From Shewanella oncorhynchi (GTDB taxonomy: Bacteria > Pseudomonadota > Gammaproteobacteria > Enterobacterales > Shewanellaceae), in the NCBI RefSeq assembly GCF_012584455.1, contig NZ_JABAEB010000013.1:82959-146958 (forward strand): DNA of 64,000 bases. Direction: 5' to 3'. The position numbers and the translations under genes were made by a program. How positions within the stretch are numbered: position 1 is the stretch's first letter; the number at the start of each line of letters is the position of its first letter. The notes beneath the pieces were generated by a model that worked only from the letters and a program-made list of their open reading frames with translations, was not told where the DNA came from and did no database searches. Shown here piece after piece: positions 1 to 8,956 of this stretch.

Positions 1-1
1 T

Positions 2-520
2 TTAGTGCGCGCTTTAGCTAAGCATTTACGCAATGGCAAACGCATCGATATCGTTGTGGGCGACAAGACGGCTAACGATTTTTATATTCCGCCTGAGCAG
101 GATTTCTCGACCATAGGTGCCTTGCCCTATATGTATGAGCAATCATTGCGTAAGTTCGCTAAACGCCAACAGTGGGCGATTGATAATGGTCAGTTGAATA
201 TCCATCTGTGGAAACACGGCATCAACAGTTATCACCTCAAAGGCATCAGTGCCGACGGTAATAAGCATTTGATCACAGGTTCTAATCTGAATCCAAGAGC
301 TTGGGCGCTGGATCTTGAGAATGGTTTGTTGATCCAAGATGAAATTGGCTGCTGGAAAGTCCAGTTTGAAGCCGAGCAGGCGCATATTCTTGAACACACA
401 CAGCGGTTATATCACTATAGCCAAGTGGATACCTTACAGAGCTATCCTGCGCCAGTGAAGAAGATCATGACTAGAATTCGTCGCCTTAAAGCTGATTTTT
501 TACTGCGTCGCATTTTGTAA
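2..520 (+). CDS. pssA: CDP-diacylglycerol-serine O-phosphatidyltransferase, C-terminal part
   Basis: Phosphatidylserine synthase of the phospholipase D superfamily, which makes phosphatidylserine from CDP-diacylglycerol and serine at the membrane. The reading frame is open to the left edge, so only the last ~172 residues are present. The second HKD signature is visible (HLKGISAD, then SNLNPRAW with the conserved Asn). The C-terminus, rich in Arg/Leu and ending in RRIL, matches the end of E. coli-type PssA. The full family length is about 450 residues, so the first catalytic motif lies outside the window. A hairpin terminator follows about 70 bases after the stop codon. Confidence 0.9.
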   Translation, partial: LVRALAKHLRNGKRIDIVVGDKTANDFYIPPEQDFSTIGALPYMYEQSLRKFAKRQQWAIDNGQLNIHLWKHGINSYHLKGISADGNKHLITGSNLNPRAWALDLENGLLIQDEIGCWKVQFEAEQAHILEHTQRLYHYSQVDTLQSYPAPVKKIMTRIRRLKADFLLRRIL

Positions 521-589
521 CGATTAAAGCTATCGAAGCTATAAATTAATCGGTATTTTTGATTTATTACAGTGTCTTATCGATTTTAA

Positions 590-615
590 AAGCCCACAAC
601 AATGTGGGCTTTTTA
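590..615 (+). terminator. Rho-independent terminator of pssA
   Basis: Nine-base-pair stem (AAGCCCACA / TGTGGGCTT) with a four-base loop, followed by a run of T. It lies about 70 bases after the pssA stop and before the convergent transporter gene. Confidence 0.85.
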
Positions 616-673
616 TTGACTGATGGTAATAGATTTGGCTTAAACCAAGAATTGTCGCTTCAAATCATATCCA

Positions 674-1906
674 TTAAATCTGTGGCATTAAATTCTGGTG
701 AGTATCATTTTGATCTTTGGCGTAATAAAGAGACAGAATCACTAAAACCACCATTACAGCACTTAATAAACCTATGCTCAACTGGCCGCCCATAGGCACT
801 AAAGACATAGTTAATGCGGCAAGTCCGGCACCAAAATTTTGTAATCCCCCCAGTAATGCGCCCGCAATCCCCGCCTGACGTGGAAATGGCTCTAACGCAG
901 CAGATGTTAGGGTAGGGAACAGCATGCCTGCGCCACTGAAGAATAAAATTGATCCAATAAGTAAACTCCAGCCAACCACTAAATTAAAAAGACCTGGGAT
1001 CAACATAAATAATGCGCCAGCACCGAGTAACGCAACACCTTGGTAAACAACCCTTTGTGGCTTATTCTGTCGGCCCGCGATGAGAGCCCCCAGTAAGTAG
1101 CCAGGAATTGGCGCAACAAAATAACAACTGACCATAAAAGGTGTCAGTCCGAGATATTGGCCATAGAGTACGCCAGCAATTGCTTCAAACGCCGCAATAC
1201 CGGCAAAGGTTGCGATCAATGAAAATAAATAAGCGCGAAACGCTCTATGGCGCAGGACATGCTTATAGGATTTGAAAACGGCTTGATGTTCCCGTTGCGC
1301 CTTAGGTAAAGACTCTTTAAAGAGGAATATTAACAACAGCCAGACCGCGACACCGAATCCCGCTAATACCCAGTATACGGCTTGCCAGCCAAAATAGGCC
1401 GCAGTGGCGCTGCCGATAAATGGGGCAAGCAAAGGTAAAAACACTACAGCCATAGAGACATAGCTATTAAATTTTACCAGTCGGTCACCAAAGTAGTGAT
1501 CGCGGGGAATGCTACGACACAATGCGCCTGCGCTGGCGGTGCCTAATCCTTGGATAAGGCTTGCCATAATCAGTTGGTTAAAGCTTGTGGCCTTAGCCGC
1601 GAATACAGCGCCTAGAACGAAAATAGCGATACCCACGACGAGTGGCATTTTGCGGCCAACGCGATCTGACACTGGGCCATACACAAATTGAAACATCCCG
1701 TAGGAGAGTAAGTAACATGCCATCACGGCTTGTAGTTGGCTGGCGTCCACATGGAGCCCGAGTGCGATTTGTGGAAGGGCAGGTACAAAAATCGTCTGCG
1801 CCATTTGGCCACAGGCGACCATAAAGACAATCATTAACAGTAAGCTAGACTGACTCGCCGCTGGAGCGACATCGTGATGAATAGGAGAATGTGGCGTGCC
1901 TGACAT
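674..1906 (-). CDS. Bcr/CflA family (EmrD-like) multidrug efflux MFS transporter
   Basis: Inner-membrane proton-driven drug exporter of the major facilitator superfamily, DHA1 group. About 410 residues with twelve predicted hydrophobic segments. MFS motif A between helices 2 and 3 is seen as GPVSDRVGRKMP. The IPRDHYFG segment after helix 4 is typical of Bcr/CflA proteins. The frame extends to a GTG at 1927, but ATG at 1906 has a GGAA element five bases upstream and starts MSGTPHS, so I prefer it. The substrate cannot be told from sequence; EmrD and the purine transporter PunC are the nearest well-known types. It is convergent with pssA. Confidence 0.85.
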   Translation of the reverse strand: MSGTPHSPIHHDVAPAASQSSLLLMIVFMVACGQMAQTIFVPALPQIALGLHVDASQLQAVMACYLLSYGMFQFVYGPVSDRVGRKMPLVVGIAIFVLGAVFAAKATSFNQLIMASLIQGLGTASAGALCRSIPRDHYFGDRLVKFNSYVSMAVVFLPLLAPFIGSATAAYFGWQAVYWVLAGFGVAVWLLLIFLFKESLPKAQREHQAVFKSYKHVLRHRAFRAYLFSLIATFAGIAAFEAIAGVLYGQYLGLTPFMVSCYFVAPIPGYLLGALIAGRQNKPQRVVYQGVALLGAGALFMLIPGLFNLVVGWSLLIGSILFFSGAGMLFPTLTSAALEPFPRQAGIAGALLGGLQNFGAGLAALTMSLVPMGGQLSIGLLSAVMVVLVILSLYYAKDQNDTHQNLMPQI

Positions 1907-2233
1907 GATATTTCCGAAAAAGGTCACTTAAGGTATTTGCGCGCATCTTACTCCCTAAAAGCGTAACTTCAAGTGTCAATCATGTTGATTTAACGAAATA
2001 ATTTTTAATGTGATGCATAAGTTTTTATCCTGATTTTAAGCTGTAAAGCTAAACTTACGATAGGTTATTGGCCTGTTAATTAGGTCGATGAATTGCAAAT
2101 GAATTAACGTAAGGATTAACCCTGCGGTGCATTTTTTCTTACAAGCCGTCATGAGAAAAGGGAGATTGCAAGGAAGCTGTGAGTTAGCAGCAAGGTGTCA
2201 GCCATAAATCAGTAGCGACAAGAATATTGTTAA
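1907..2233. other. Intergenic region upstream of the MFS gene
   Basis: About 330 bases between the transporter start and the terminator of the neighbouring beta-lactamase gene, both genes on the minus strand. It should hold the transporter promoter. I saw no convincing gene, RNA or operator. Confidence 0.6.
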
Positions 2234-2267
2234 GAAAAAGGAGATAGCACCAATATACTTATCTCCT
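2234..2267 (-). terminator. Rho-independent terminator of ampC
   Basis: Read on the minus strand, AGGAGATA and TATCTCCT form an eight-base-pair stem with a 13-base loop, followed by TTTTTCTT. It lies just after the ampC stop codon. Confidence 0.8.
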
Positions 2268-2283
2268 CCATTCTAGCGCATGG

Positions 2284-3468
2284 CTATTTTTGCAATTTTT
2301 CGATCCCAGTTAAAATCTGATACCCCACAGTGACCCTTGGTGGAACGGGGTAGTTTTTATTACTCAGCAGTACAATGCCGAGTTTTTTTGCAGGAATAAA
2401 TGCTGCATAAGCGGCAAAACCGCCAGTAGAACCTGTTTTATTGATCCACACATTTTGCTGCGGCGCGAGAGGCGGCACTATGGGTTTAACTGGTGTACTG
2501 CCAAACACGACTTCCTGAGTATGGCCCATAAGTATTTTATCAAGATCAATAGGATATGAGTAATGCTCCCAAATCATATCTTGGGTCATCATGCCCACAT
2601 CAAAGTATCCCGTGTGGGTCTCATCGAGTGCCGTTTGCAGTGGTTTGGCAATCGGGTGCATTTGCATATTGGCCTCAACAAATTGCAGTAAATCCTTTGC
2701 TGAGGTTTTAACGCCATAGGCTTCATCGGCTAATACACCGGGATTGACCCGCACTGGCATGTCTTGCTTATCGTAGCCTTGGGCATAATCGGCCATTTTG
2801 TTGCTCGGAACGTTAATGTAGCTGCTTGTCATACCCAATTGTGGAAATAGTGTTTGCTCAAGTGCTTGTGGAAAAGTTTTTCCTAAACTCTGCGCGGCAA
2901 TCATACCGAGCAGCCCAATACTCGGATTGGCGTAATTCCTATGGGTCCCCGCGGCAAATGATGGTTGCCAATGCTTAAGGTAATCCATTAACTCTGCGTT
3001 ATTAGTGACCTTATCAGGAACTTGCATCGGCAAATCACCCGCTGTGTGGGTGGCTAAATTGATGAGACTAATCTTATCAAAATGGCTGCCTTTTAATGCT
3101 GGAACATAATCACTGGCCATATCCGTGAGTGTTAATTTACCTTCGCCCTGTGCATAGTTAGCCAGTGTTGCGGTAAAGGTTTTACTGATAGAGCCAATCT
3201 CGAACAGGGTATCTTCAGTCACACTTTGCCCAGAGGTTTTAGAACTGACGCCATATTGGTAAAAATACTGTTTACCTTCTATGGTGATGCCAATTACTGC
3301 ACCGGGAATAGCATACTCGGCCATCAGTGGTTTAACTGCGGAATCTACAATTGACTGGATGTCTTTGGTATTAAGCGTTTGGGCCGTAGTGACATTAGAA
3401 AATAGCGTAGCAGAGAGCAGTACGCCGCTTAATAACGGTATAGAAGCGATCGGGGCTTTTGGGTGCAT
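2284..3468 (-). CDS. ampC: Class C beta-lactamase (AmpC type)
   Basis: Periplasmic serine beta-lactamase that hydrolyses cephalosporins through an acyl-enzyme. 394 residues, normal for the family. It begins with a signal peptide (hydrophobic stretch to about residue 29, probable cleavage after VTTA). The active-site motifs are in the expected order: SISK with Ser93 and Lys96, YAN at 179-181, and KTG at 344-346. The start ATG has AAAGG six bases upstream. No LysR-type ampR gene is adjacent, so the usual ampR-ampC induction layout is absent here. The motif set fits AmpC better than a DD-peptidase or esterase of the same fold. Confidence 0.92.
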   Translation of the reverse strand: MHPKAPIASIPLLSGVLLSATLFSNVTTAQTLNTKDIQSIVDSAVKPLMAEYAIPGAVIGITIEGKQYFYQYGVSSKTSGQSVTEDTLFEIGSISKTFTATLANYAQGEGKLTLTDMASDYVPALKGSHFDKISLINLATHTAGDLPMQVPDKVTNNAELMDYLKHWQPSFAAGTHRNYANPSIGLLGMIAAQSLGKTFPQALEQTLFPQLGMTSSYINVPSNKMADYAQGYDKQDMPVRVNPGVLADEAYGVKTSAKDLLQFVEANMQMHPIAKPLQTALDETHTGYFDVGMMTQDMIWEHYSYPIDLDKILMGHTQEVVFGSTPVKPIVPPLAPQQNVWINKTGSTGGFAAYAAFIPAKKLGIVLLSNKNYPVPPRVTVGYQILTGIEKLQK

Positions 3469-3876
3469 AATTGACCTTTCATTGAGACTGTATTTGTAGA
3501 GTAGATTTTCGCATGATATTAGGGCAATTCCACACGAAGTTAAGTCATTACTGATATTTAGCTTAAATACTCCCCCAATAAGTAAGTTAAACGTTAATTT
3601 AGTCGGTTTAGTGTTGCACGCTATTGCATACTAAGTGGTAACACAGATTAATACATTACAGTTGTTTTAAGAGATAATTGCTCTGTGCTCTTAAATTATC
3701 TCACTGGCGTTAGGCTGCATATGAAACCATCAACCACTGACACCGGCCTTTTATCACGATAATGTATTACGCGATTGCACCATTGATGGCCAAGGGATAA
3801 ACTGCGCCACCGCGATAAAAAAGTGCTAAATGATGTGGTCGCGATCCTTAATAAGTTTGATAGAGAATTGGTTTTT
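3469..3876. other. Intergenic region between divergent ampC and tapT
   Basis: About 410 bases that must hold the promoters of both divergent genes. An open frame runs upstream of the tapT ATG from a GTG at 3823, but it lacks a ribosome binding site and is not needed for the domain. No other supported feature was found. Confidence 0.5.
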
Positions 3877-4641
3877 ATGGCTTTAGCCCCCCATGCAGTG
3901 CACCATTTATATCAGTACCGTAAGTCTATTTCGACTAAACCCTTTGGTGCCCGCGGTAAAAAACTGATCCGCTGTCCATTATGCCTCTTAGGTGAGCAGT
4001 TCTGTACCTGTGCGCTACGCCGTCAGTTAGATACTCACGCCAGTTTTCTGCTGATTATGTATAACGATGAGGTGTTAAAGCCGACTAATAGCGGACGACT
4101 CATAGCGGATCTTATTCCTGATACTCACGCCTATATTTGGTCACGTACAGAACCTGAAGCTGAGTTGCTTGCTTTGCTTAATTCGCCGCAATATCAACCC
4201 TATTTAGTGTTTCCTGCCCAGTATGCAGAGCAAGGGCAAACCGTACTGAACCAAGTGCCGATGTCGACATTGGCCGAAGGCAAACGGCCGCTGCTTGTTC
4301 TGCTTGATGGCAGTTGGCGTGAAGCGATTAAAATGTTCCGTAAGAGCCCTTACTTACACTCGCTGCCGTTGCTTTCCTTCGATCCCGACACGCTCGCGAC
4401 CTATGCATTGCGTAAAGGTAGTCATGATTTTCAACTTGGCACCGCCGAGGTGGCATCATTGGCTTTAGGAGCGATTGGCGAAGCGGCTAATGGCAAAGCC
4501 TTAAGTACTTGGTTTGATTTGTTTGTTGAATCTTCCTTACTTGGCCGCAATCGCCGTTGCCGTGAGGACCTTCTGCCAATTACAGATTTTACCGATGCTT
4601 TTGAACTGGCCTTTGAACAAGCAAGTCGTAGTAAGAGTTAA
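3877..4641 (+). CDS. tapT: DTW domain tRNA-uridine aminocarboxypropyltransferase
   Basis: Predicted to transfer the 3-amino-3-carboxypropyl group of S-adenosylmethionine to uridine 47 of tRNAs (acp3U), as for E. coli TapT (YfiP). The N-terminal zinc-like cluster CPLCLLGEQFCTC and the DTW-type motif LDGSWREA with downstream LRKGSHDFQLGTAE are diagnostic. I place the start at ATG 3877 (MALAPHAVHH). An in-frame GTG at 3823 would add 18 unremarkable residues. The C-terminal half ends in GRNRRCRED, as in homologues. It is convergent with phoX across a strong shared terminator. Confidence 0.85.
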   Translation: MALAPHAVHHLYQYRKSISTKPFGARGKKLIRCPLCLLGEQFCTCALRRQLDTHASFLLIMYNDEVLKPTNSGRLIADLIPDTHAYIWSRTEPEAELLALLNSPQYQPYLVFPAQYAEQGQTVLNQVPMSTLAEGKRPLLVLLDGSWREAIKMFRKSPYLHSLPLLSFDPDTLATYALRKGSHDFQLGTAEVASLALGAIGEAANGKALSTWFDLFVESSLLGRNRRCREDLLPITDFTDAFELAFEQASRSKS

Positions 4642-4695
4642 TAGATGTTGGATTTAATCTATTATGAAAAAGGCTAGTTAACTATCTTCTTAAAT

Positions 4696-4725
4696 AACAA
4701 ATCCCCTACAGTGAGGGGATTTGTT
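4696..4725. terminator. Bidirectional terminator between tapT and phoX
   Basis: Perfect 12-base-pair stem (AACAAATCCCCT / AGGGGATTTGTT) with a six-base loop, between the stops of two convergent genes. The A/T-rich base of the stem serves both directions. Confidence 0.85.
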
Positions 4726-4788
4726 ATGTGTAGCAATTAACTTATAGGAACTTCATATTAAGAAGATACCTTGCACAAGCATAATTGT

Positions 4789-6843
4789 TTATACCGCGAC
4801 TTCTTTACCATCTAACTTACGGATAACGACCGTAGCGGCGCGAGGGCGTAATGTCGTGCCCGCAGGCGTTTTTTCAGCGGCATTGGACGAATAAGGCCAA
4901 TTACCGGGATGCTGAATGTTAGCAAAAACAGAAGTATAATCAGGGCTAATAGCAAAACCCGTAACCTCACAGTCGTTTGGTCCAACGAAGAAACGCTTTA
5001 ATTCCATTTGGTTATCAGCCGTTACACCTAGCTGTTTCTCTTGGTCATCAACAAGCGTTGAAGGCACTATCGCTAGCATCTGATCGTTGGTTTCTTCTGC
5101 GACCTCCTTGGCTCCATTGTCGGTTTGAACCCACAAAATACCGCGTTGATCGAAGGCTAAACCGTCTGGGCTGGCAAATTGGTTAAGATCCGTTAAGCCT
5201 GATAAGTTTGTCTCTGCGTTACCATCACTTGGTGATCCGAATACGAAGATATCCCATGTAAATTCAGTATCTTTGTCATTTTCATCCCAACGAATAATAT
5301 GGCCAAAGTGGTTTTTCAATCTTGGGTTCGCTGGATTGGTTTCAGTTCGTTTTGAGTTGTTGGTCAGGGTCAAATAAATTGAACCAGTGAAAGGATCGAC
5401 AGCACACCATTCAGGGCGATCCATAGGTGTTGCACCAACAAGATCCGCTGCGCCTGCGGTGTTCAAAATAATCTCGGCTAAGCTAGCGAAAGTATTGCCT
5501 AGGGTTTTTCCGTCCGTAGTCTGGCTATCTAAGGTTAAAGGCAACCAAACACCACCATTTGCATTAAACTTAGCTGCATATAAAGTACCTTCATTCATAT
5601 ACTTATCGCCAGTTTGTATGCGATTGCTGCTGTCAGCATCTTTTGCATCCCACGCCGCGGCCGAGACAAATTTATATAAGTATTCGAATTGTGAATCGTG
5701 ACCAGAATAGAATACTACTGGCTTACCTTCAGTTAATTTGCCAAAGGTACATCCTTCATGGCGGAAACGACCAAGCGCGGTACGCTTTACTGCGCGCGAT
5801 GTTGGATTGAAAGGGTCAATTTCAACAATATAACCGTGACCATTCGCTTCATTACGATAGTCATCTTGAGCACTTGCACCTTTTGGCGTGACGTCAAAAC
5901 GTGCGAATTCATCGAGACGTTCCTCATCATGACCTGCAAGATCATCCCAGCCATAACGTGTGCTGGTTTTGCTGATCCCAATGCGATTTTGCTCGGCAGT
6001 TAACGTACCACGGTTTGCGAAATAGCCTGGCCAGTTTTCTTCACAGGTCAAATAAGTGCCCCAAGGTGTGTAACCATTGCCGCAGTTATTTAATGTACCG
6101 CGAGCCTGACTACCGTCGGGAGAATAGCGGGTTTCGAGTAGAGAAGAGTAGGCGAGAGGACCGCTAATATCCATCACAGTTGCACCGGTAAATCGGCGGT
6201 TATGGCTATCATTACTCACGACTTCCCATTGATTATTAATCAGTTTTATACGTACAACCGATACGCCATGGGCGTTGATTTCTTTACGTACCTCATCGAT
6301 AATTGTGCGCAAACCTGAAGTAGGATCAAAAGTTTGTCCTGCAGGATGTAATGCAACTTCATCAATGTATTCATGGTTAATGCAAAGTAAACCGTCATTA
6401 CCCGAATCATTTAATGGAAAGAAATGCATGCCATCATGGTGCATACCGACTGAGTTCGCTTGGTCATCGGCAGTGTTACTACCATCACTTTTCCATGGTG
6501 CTGCTTTTGCATTTAATGGCGTGCCCCATGGTGCAAGTACCTGCGCTGTATAGCCTTCTGGCACAACGACGGCATCTAAACGAGAACCCGCAACTGACGT
6601 AAAGTTTAGCTTGGCGGTACTTTTTGTCGGTGGTAAAGGTGTCACTGGATCAACAGGTTTTGTAACGGGTGTGTCATCTGATCCGCAAGCAGTTAAGCCT
6701 ACACTGGCAAAAGCTGTCATAGCACTGAGGCCTAAACCACTTTTGACGAAGTTACGGCGAGATAAATGTTTATCCAACACTTGGTTAAATGGCTCGTTAT
6801 TACTTTTATTATAAAGTGTAGGATCAAAGGTGGCCTTACTCAT
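4789..6843 (-). CDS. phoX: PhoX family alkaline phosphatase (DUF839), Tat-exported probable lipoprotein
   Basis: Phosphomonoesterase of the PhoX family, known in other bacteria to use an iron/calcium cofactor and to release phosphate from organic esters outside the cytoplasm. 684 residues. A twin-arginine signal is present (SRRNFVKS at 28-35). It is followed by LTAC with Cys53, a lipobox, then a Pro/Thr-rich spacer. This suggests Tat export followed by lipid anchoring. Family landmarks include MHHDGMHFFP, NCGNGYTPWGTYLTCEENW, GRFRHEGCTFG and SPDGLAFDQRGILWVQTD. The start ATG has GGAGT six bases upstream. Phosphate control would be expected, but I found no clean Pho box. Confidence 0.9.
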   Translation of the reverse strand: MSKATFDPTLYNKSNNEPFNQVLDKHLSRRNFVKSGLGLSAMTAFASVGLTACGSDDTPVTKPVDPVTPLPPTKSTAKLNFTSVAGSRLDAVVVPEGYTAQVLAPWGTPLNAKAAPWKSDGSNTADDQANSVGMHHDGMHFFPLNDSGNDGLLCINHEYIDEVALHPAGQTFDPTSGLRTIIDEVRKEINAHGVSVVRIKLINNQWEVVSNDSHNRRFTGATVMDISGPLAYSSLLETRYSPDGSQARGTLNNCGNGYTPWGTYLTCEENWPGYFANRGTLTAEQNRIGISKTSTRYGWDDLAGHDEERLDEFARFDVTPKGASAQDDYRNEANGHGYIVEIDPFNPTSRAVKRTALGRFRHEGCTFGKLTEGKPVVFYSGHDSQFEYLYKFVSAAAWDAKDADSSNRIQTGDKYMNEGTLYAAKFNANGGVWLPLTLDSQTTDGKTLGNTFASLAEIILNTAGAADLVGATPMDRPEWCAVDPFTGSIYLTLTNNSKRTETNPANPRLKNHFGHIIRWDENDKDTEFTWDIFVFGSPSDGNAETNLSGLTDLNQFASPDGLAFDQRGILWVQTDNGAKEVAEETNDQMLAIVPSTLVDDQEKQLGVTADNQMELKRFFVGPNDCEVTGFAISPDYTSVFANIQHPGNWPYSSNAAEKTPAGTTLRPRAATVVIRKLDGKEVAV

Positions 6844-7248
6844 ATATTACTCCGGCTAGTACGATGGATTAAATTTCGTGACTAAGGCTAAAGTATCAAT
6901 ATGACAATAAAGATGATTTTATATTACAATAATACTGCAGTGAGCAATAAACCCGATATGCTATGAAAATGTTAACCAGCAGTTTGCTATGCATCTAAGA
7001 TGCTGAGGTCAAAGTACCTCAATTAGAATTTTTATTCTGCTATAATGTCAAATCTTGTATCCAAGATAAAAATATATAATGTGAAATTATTGCTTTAATT
7101 ATTTTCAAATTAAAATTTGGAAATAATTTTAATATAAATTACTGAATATCATTTTTATTCATAAACATGATAGGTTTATTATAGCGTTATAATTGCTATT
7201 TTATTTTAGGTAAAAGACTAACTGATTCTTACCGAGTCATGATCTAGT
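6844..7248. other. AT-rich intergenic region
   Basis: About 405 bases, strikingly A/T-rich compared with the flanking genes, between the phoX start and the recombinase stop. ATGACA (6901), ATGATT and ATTACA recur at 10-12-base steps in a vaguely Pho-box-like way but do not fit the 11-base period well. The composition change marks the left side of the accessory patch that follows. Confidence 0.5.
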
Positions 7249-8364
7249 TTAGTCTCTTGGTTTTAAATAATGGCGAAGTGAGCGCGGATCGGTATGGCCA
7301 GTTCTGGCCATAATGTATAAATGATCTTTATTATTTTCATGGAGTTGAGTGACACAACCACTGCGCAAACTGTGGGCACCATAAAACTTTGCAGGTAGGC
7401 CCGCTTTTGTGCAATATTTTTTAATGATGCGATAAATATCATCCCCCGTGAGAAAACCACTATTTTTATGTAAACTTGAATTAGCTTCAGAATGATGTTC
7501 TACTATTTGATAAGGGCGTAAATATTTCCCATCACGGGAAAGCGATCTAAATAAATGCCCATCCTCTATATTGGCTAGTGATAACCAATTTTTTACCGCG
7601 TTGAGTGCTGCAAAAGGTTCATGATCCGGCAGGTCTTTCCATTCCCGTTGACCTTGCTGATTGCTCTTCGAATAAGGTAGGCGCACTTTTAGCTTATTGC
7701 GTAAAAAACTGACATATTGAACTTTTATATCTGCAAGTTCAGAACGGCGAAACCCACCTTGTAATCCTAACTGAATAATGGCTTTGTCTCTTGCTCGGGT
7801 TAATGGCTGCACTTGTTCATCGATAGCTTGAATGAGCATTTCCACTTCATCATACATAATCGGTTGTTGATCATAATCACTCACATGGCGAGATTGATTT
7901 CTACTTAAACCGCGCATCACTCTGATCACCAGAGGGTGCTCGGTAGGTGAGTGGAATCCCGCTTGAATATGGTGGTAGCGAATCGCCGCGAGTCGAGTCG
8001 TTAATGTCTGTTTAGAAAGTTGTACTCCAGTACTCTCTTGGATCAATTCTTTCTGATAACCAATAAATGAAATCACGCTACGGGGATCTGCGGGCAGAGC
8101 CTGCAGTTGGTGTTCGGCACAATAACGGCTAAATAGACTAAAGCTCGTATTATAAACACGGCGGGTGTTGGCTGAAATTTCATATTCAGTTTCTTCGGCA
8201 GCACTTAAATAATCACTTCGAACAGATTGTGGCAGGAAAGTCTCTTCAAAAAAACGTGGCTGTTCAGCACGGTTATTATTGTGATGATCTGATCTAGTCA
8301 CTCTTTCATTCGATACATTGGTGTTATTTTGAGCATTACTATTTGTCCGGATCATTTTAGACAT
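7249..8364 (-). CDS. Tyrosine recombinase / site-specific integrase
   Basis: Phage-integrase-family recombinase, 371 residues. The N-terminal ~60 residues are hydrophilic and Asn/Arg-rich. A SAM-like core-binding domain follows (about 62-155, ISANTRRVYNTSFSLFSRYC). The catalytic domain (about 165-371) has Arg206 in GGFRRSEL, the HSLR box (His331, Arg334), GHTD (His357) and the nucleophile Tyr366 in RHYLKP. All catalytic residues are present, so it is probably active. It lacks the integron-integrase insertion and is not XerC/XerD-like at the C-terminus. A 15-base-pair perfect inverted repeat lies 62 bases upstream. No other phage or transposon gene is adjacent, so its target is unknown. Confidence 0.88.
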   Translation of the reverse strand: MSKMIRTNSNAQNNTNVSNERVTRSDHHNNNRAEQPRFFEETFLPQSVRSDYLSAAEETEYEISANTRRVYNTSFSLFSRYCAEHQLQALPADPRSVISFIGYQKELIQESTGVQLSKQTLTTRLAAIRYHHIQAGFHSPTEHPLVIRVMRGLSRNQSRHVSDYDQQPIMYDEVEMLIQAIDEQVQPLTRARDKAIIQLGLQGGFRRSELADIKVQYVSFLRNKLKVRLPYSKSNQQGQREWKDLPDHEPFAALNAVKNWLSLANIEDGHLFRSLSRDGKYLRPYQIVEHHSEANSSLHKNSGFLTGDDIYRIIKKYCTKAGLPAKFYGAHSLRSGCVTQLHENNKDHLYIMARTGHTDPRSLRHYLKPRD

Positions 8365-8425
8365 GCCGTTGAAGTCACCTGATATCGAATTAAGAAGGCG
8401 TAATTATACGCAAATCACGCCTACA

Positions 8426-8459
8426 TCTACCAGTGATAATCGTCATTATCACTGGTAGA
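8426..8459. repeat. Perfect 15-bp inverted repeat upstream of the recombinase
   Basis: TCTACCAGTGATAAT, four-base loop CGTC, then the exact reverse complement ending at 8459. There is no T run on either side, so a terminator is unlikely. Its position 62 bases upstream of the recombinase start suggests an operator or a recombination site. Confidence 0.75.
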
Positions 8460-8677
8460 GTGCTTATTTGTTTAAATAATCCTCTTTTATCAGAGGAGGG
8501 GGCATTAAATAACATTTAGCTGGATTATTTAGTTTAAAAAACAGCCAAGATAAACCTATTCTAACAATGGCGATTAATTAAGCGGATATAAAATTAAAGG
8601 CAATGATAGTATGAAATTCGTACTTTCTCTATGCAGTGGTTTCGAACTTAGTTAGTCACAGATGCATAATTTTAAAG

Positions 8678-8692
8678 AATGGTTTAACCATT
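8678..8692. repeat. Palindrome AATGGTT-T-AACCATT, copy 1
   Basis: Perfect 7-1-7 palindrome. The same core recurs at 8855-8868. Both lie upstream of the RHH-like gene, which fits paired operator sites. Confidence 0.6.
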
Positions 8693-8854
8693 TTATTGGT
8701 TTTCTTGAATGGAATGCCGCTAAACTAGGCTTGAGTGTTGGGTGAAATTTAAGCTAATAACGACAACCGCTTATCGGGTTCTTAGCCTGTTATGAGTTGA
8801 GCTATTTCTGCCAAAGGCAAAATGAAGCATAAGGGATCGATTCCCAGTCAATAA

Positions 8855-8868
8855 AATGGTTGAACCAT
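8855..8868. repeat. Palindrome AATGGTT-G-AACCAT, copy 2
   Basis: Second copy of the AATGGTT-N-AACCAT core, 177 bases from the first and about 90 bases before the start of the RHH-like gene. Confidence 0.6.
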
Positions 8869-8956
8869 ATATTAATACTTGTCGATTTGTACTAGCATAT
8901 GAGGTCCCATTTATTTCATCCGCATTAAACGCATGCTTAACTAAAGAAACGTATTT

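Larger units (their letters stand above)
8365..8956. other. Divergent intergenic region of the recombinase/RHH patch
   Basis: About 590 bases between two divergent genes. It holds one 15-base-pair inverted repeat near the recombinase and two copies of AATGGTT-N-AACCAT nearer the RHH-like gene (listed separately). No open frame with a ribosome binding site was found. Confidence 0.6.

Noticed and set aside
6899..6932. Possible Pho box upstream of phoX (ATGACA, ATGATT, ATTACA series)
   Set aside because: The repeats are spaced 12 and 10 bases instead of 11, and the half-sites fit the CTGTCAT consensus poorly in this A/T-rich stretch.
7249..8364. Integron integrase
   Set aside because: The additional IntI-specific segment before the HxxR box is absent, and no attI or attC-like array follows.
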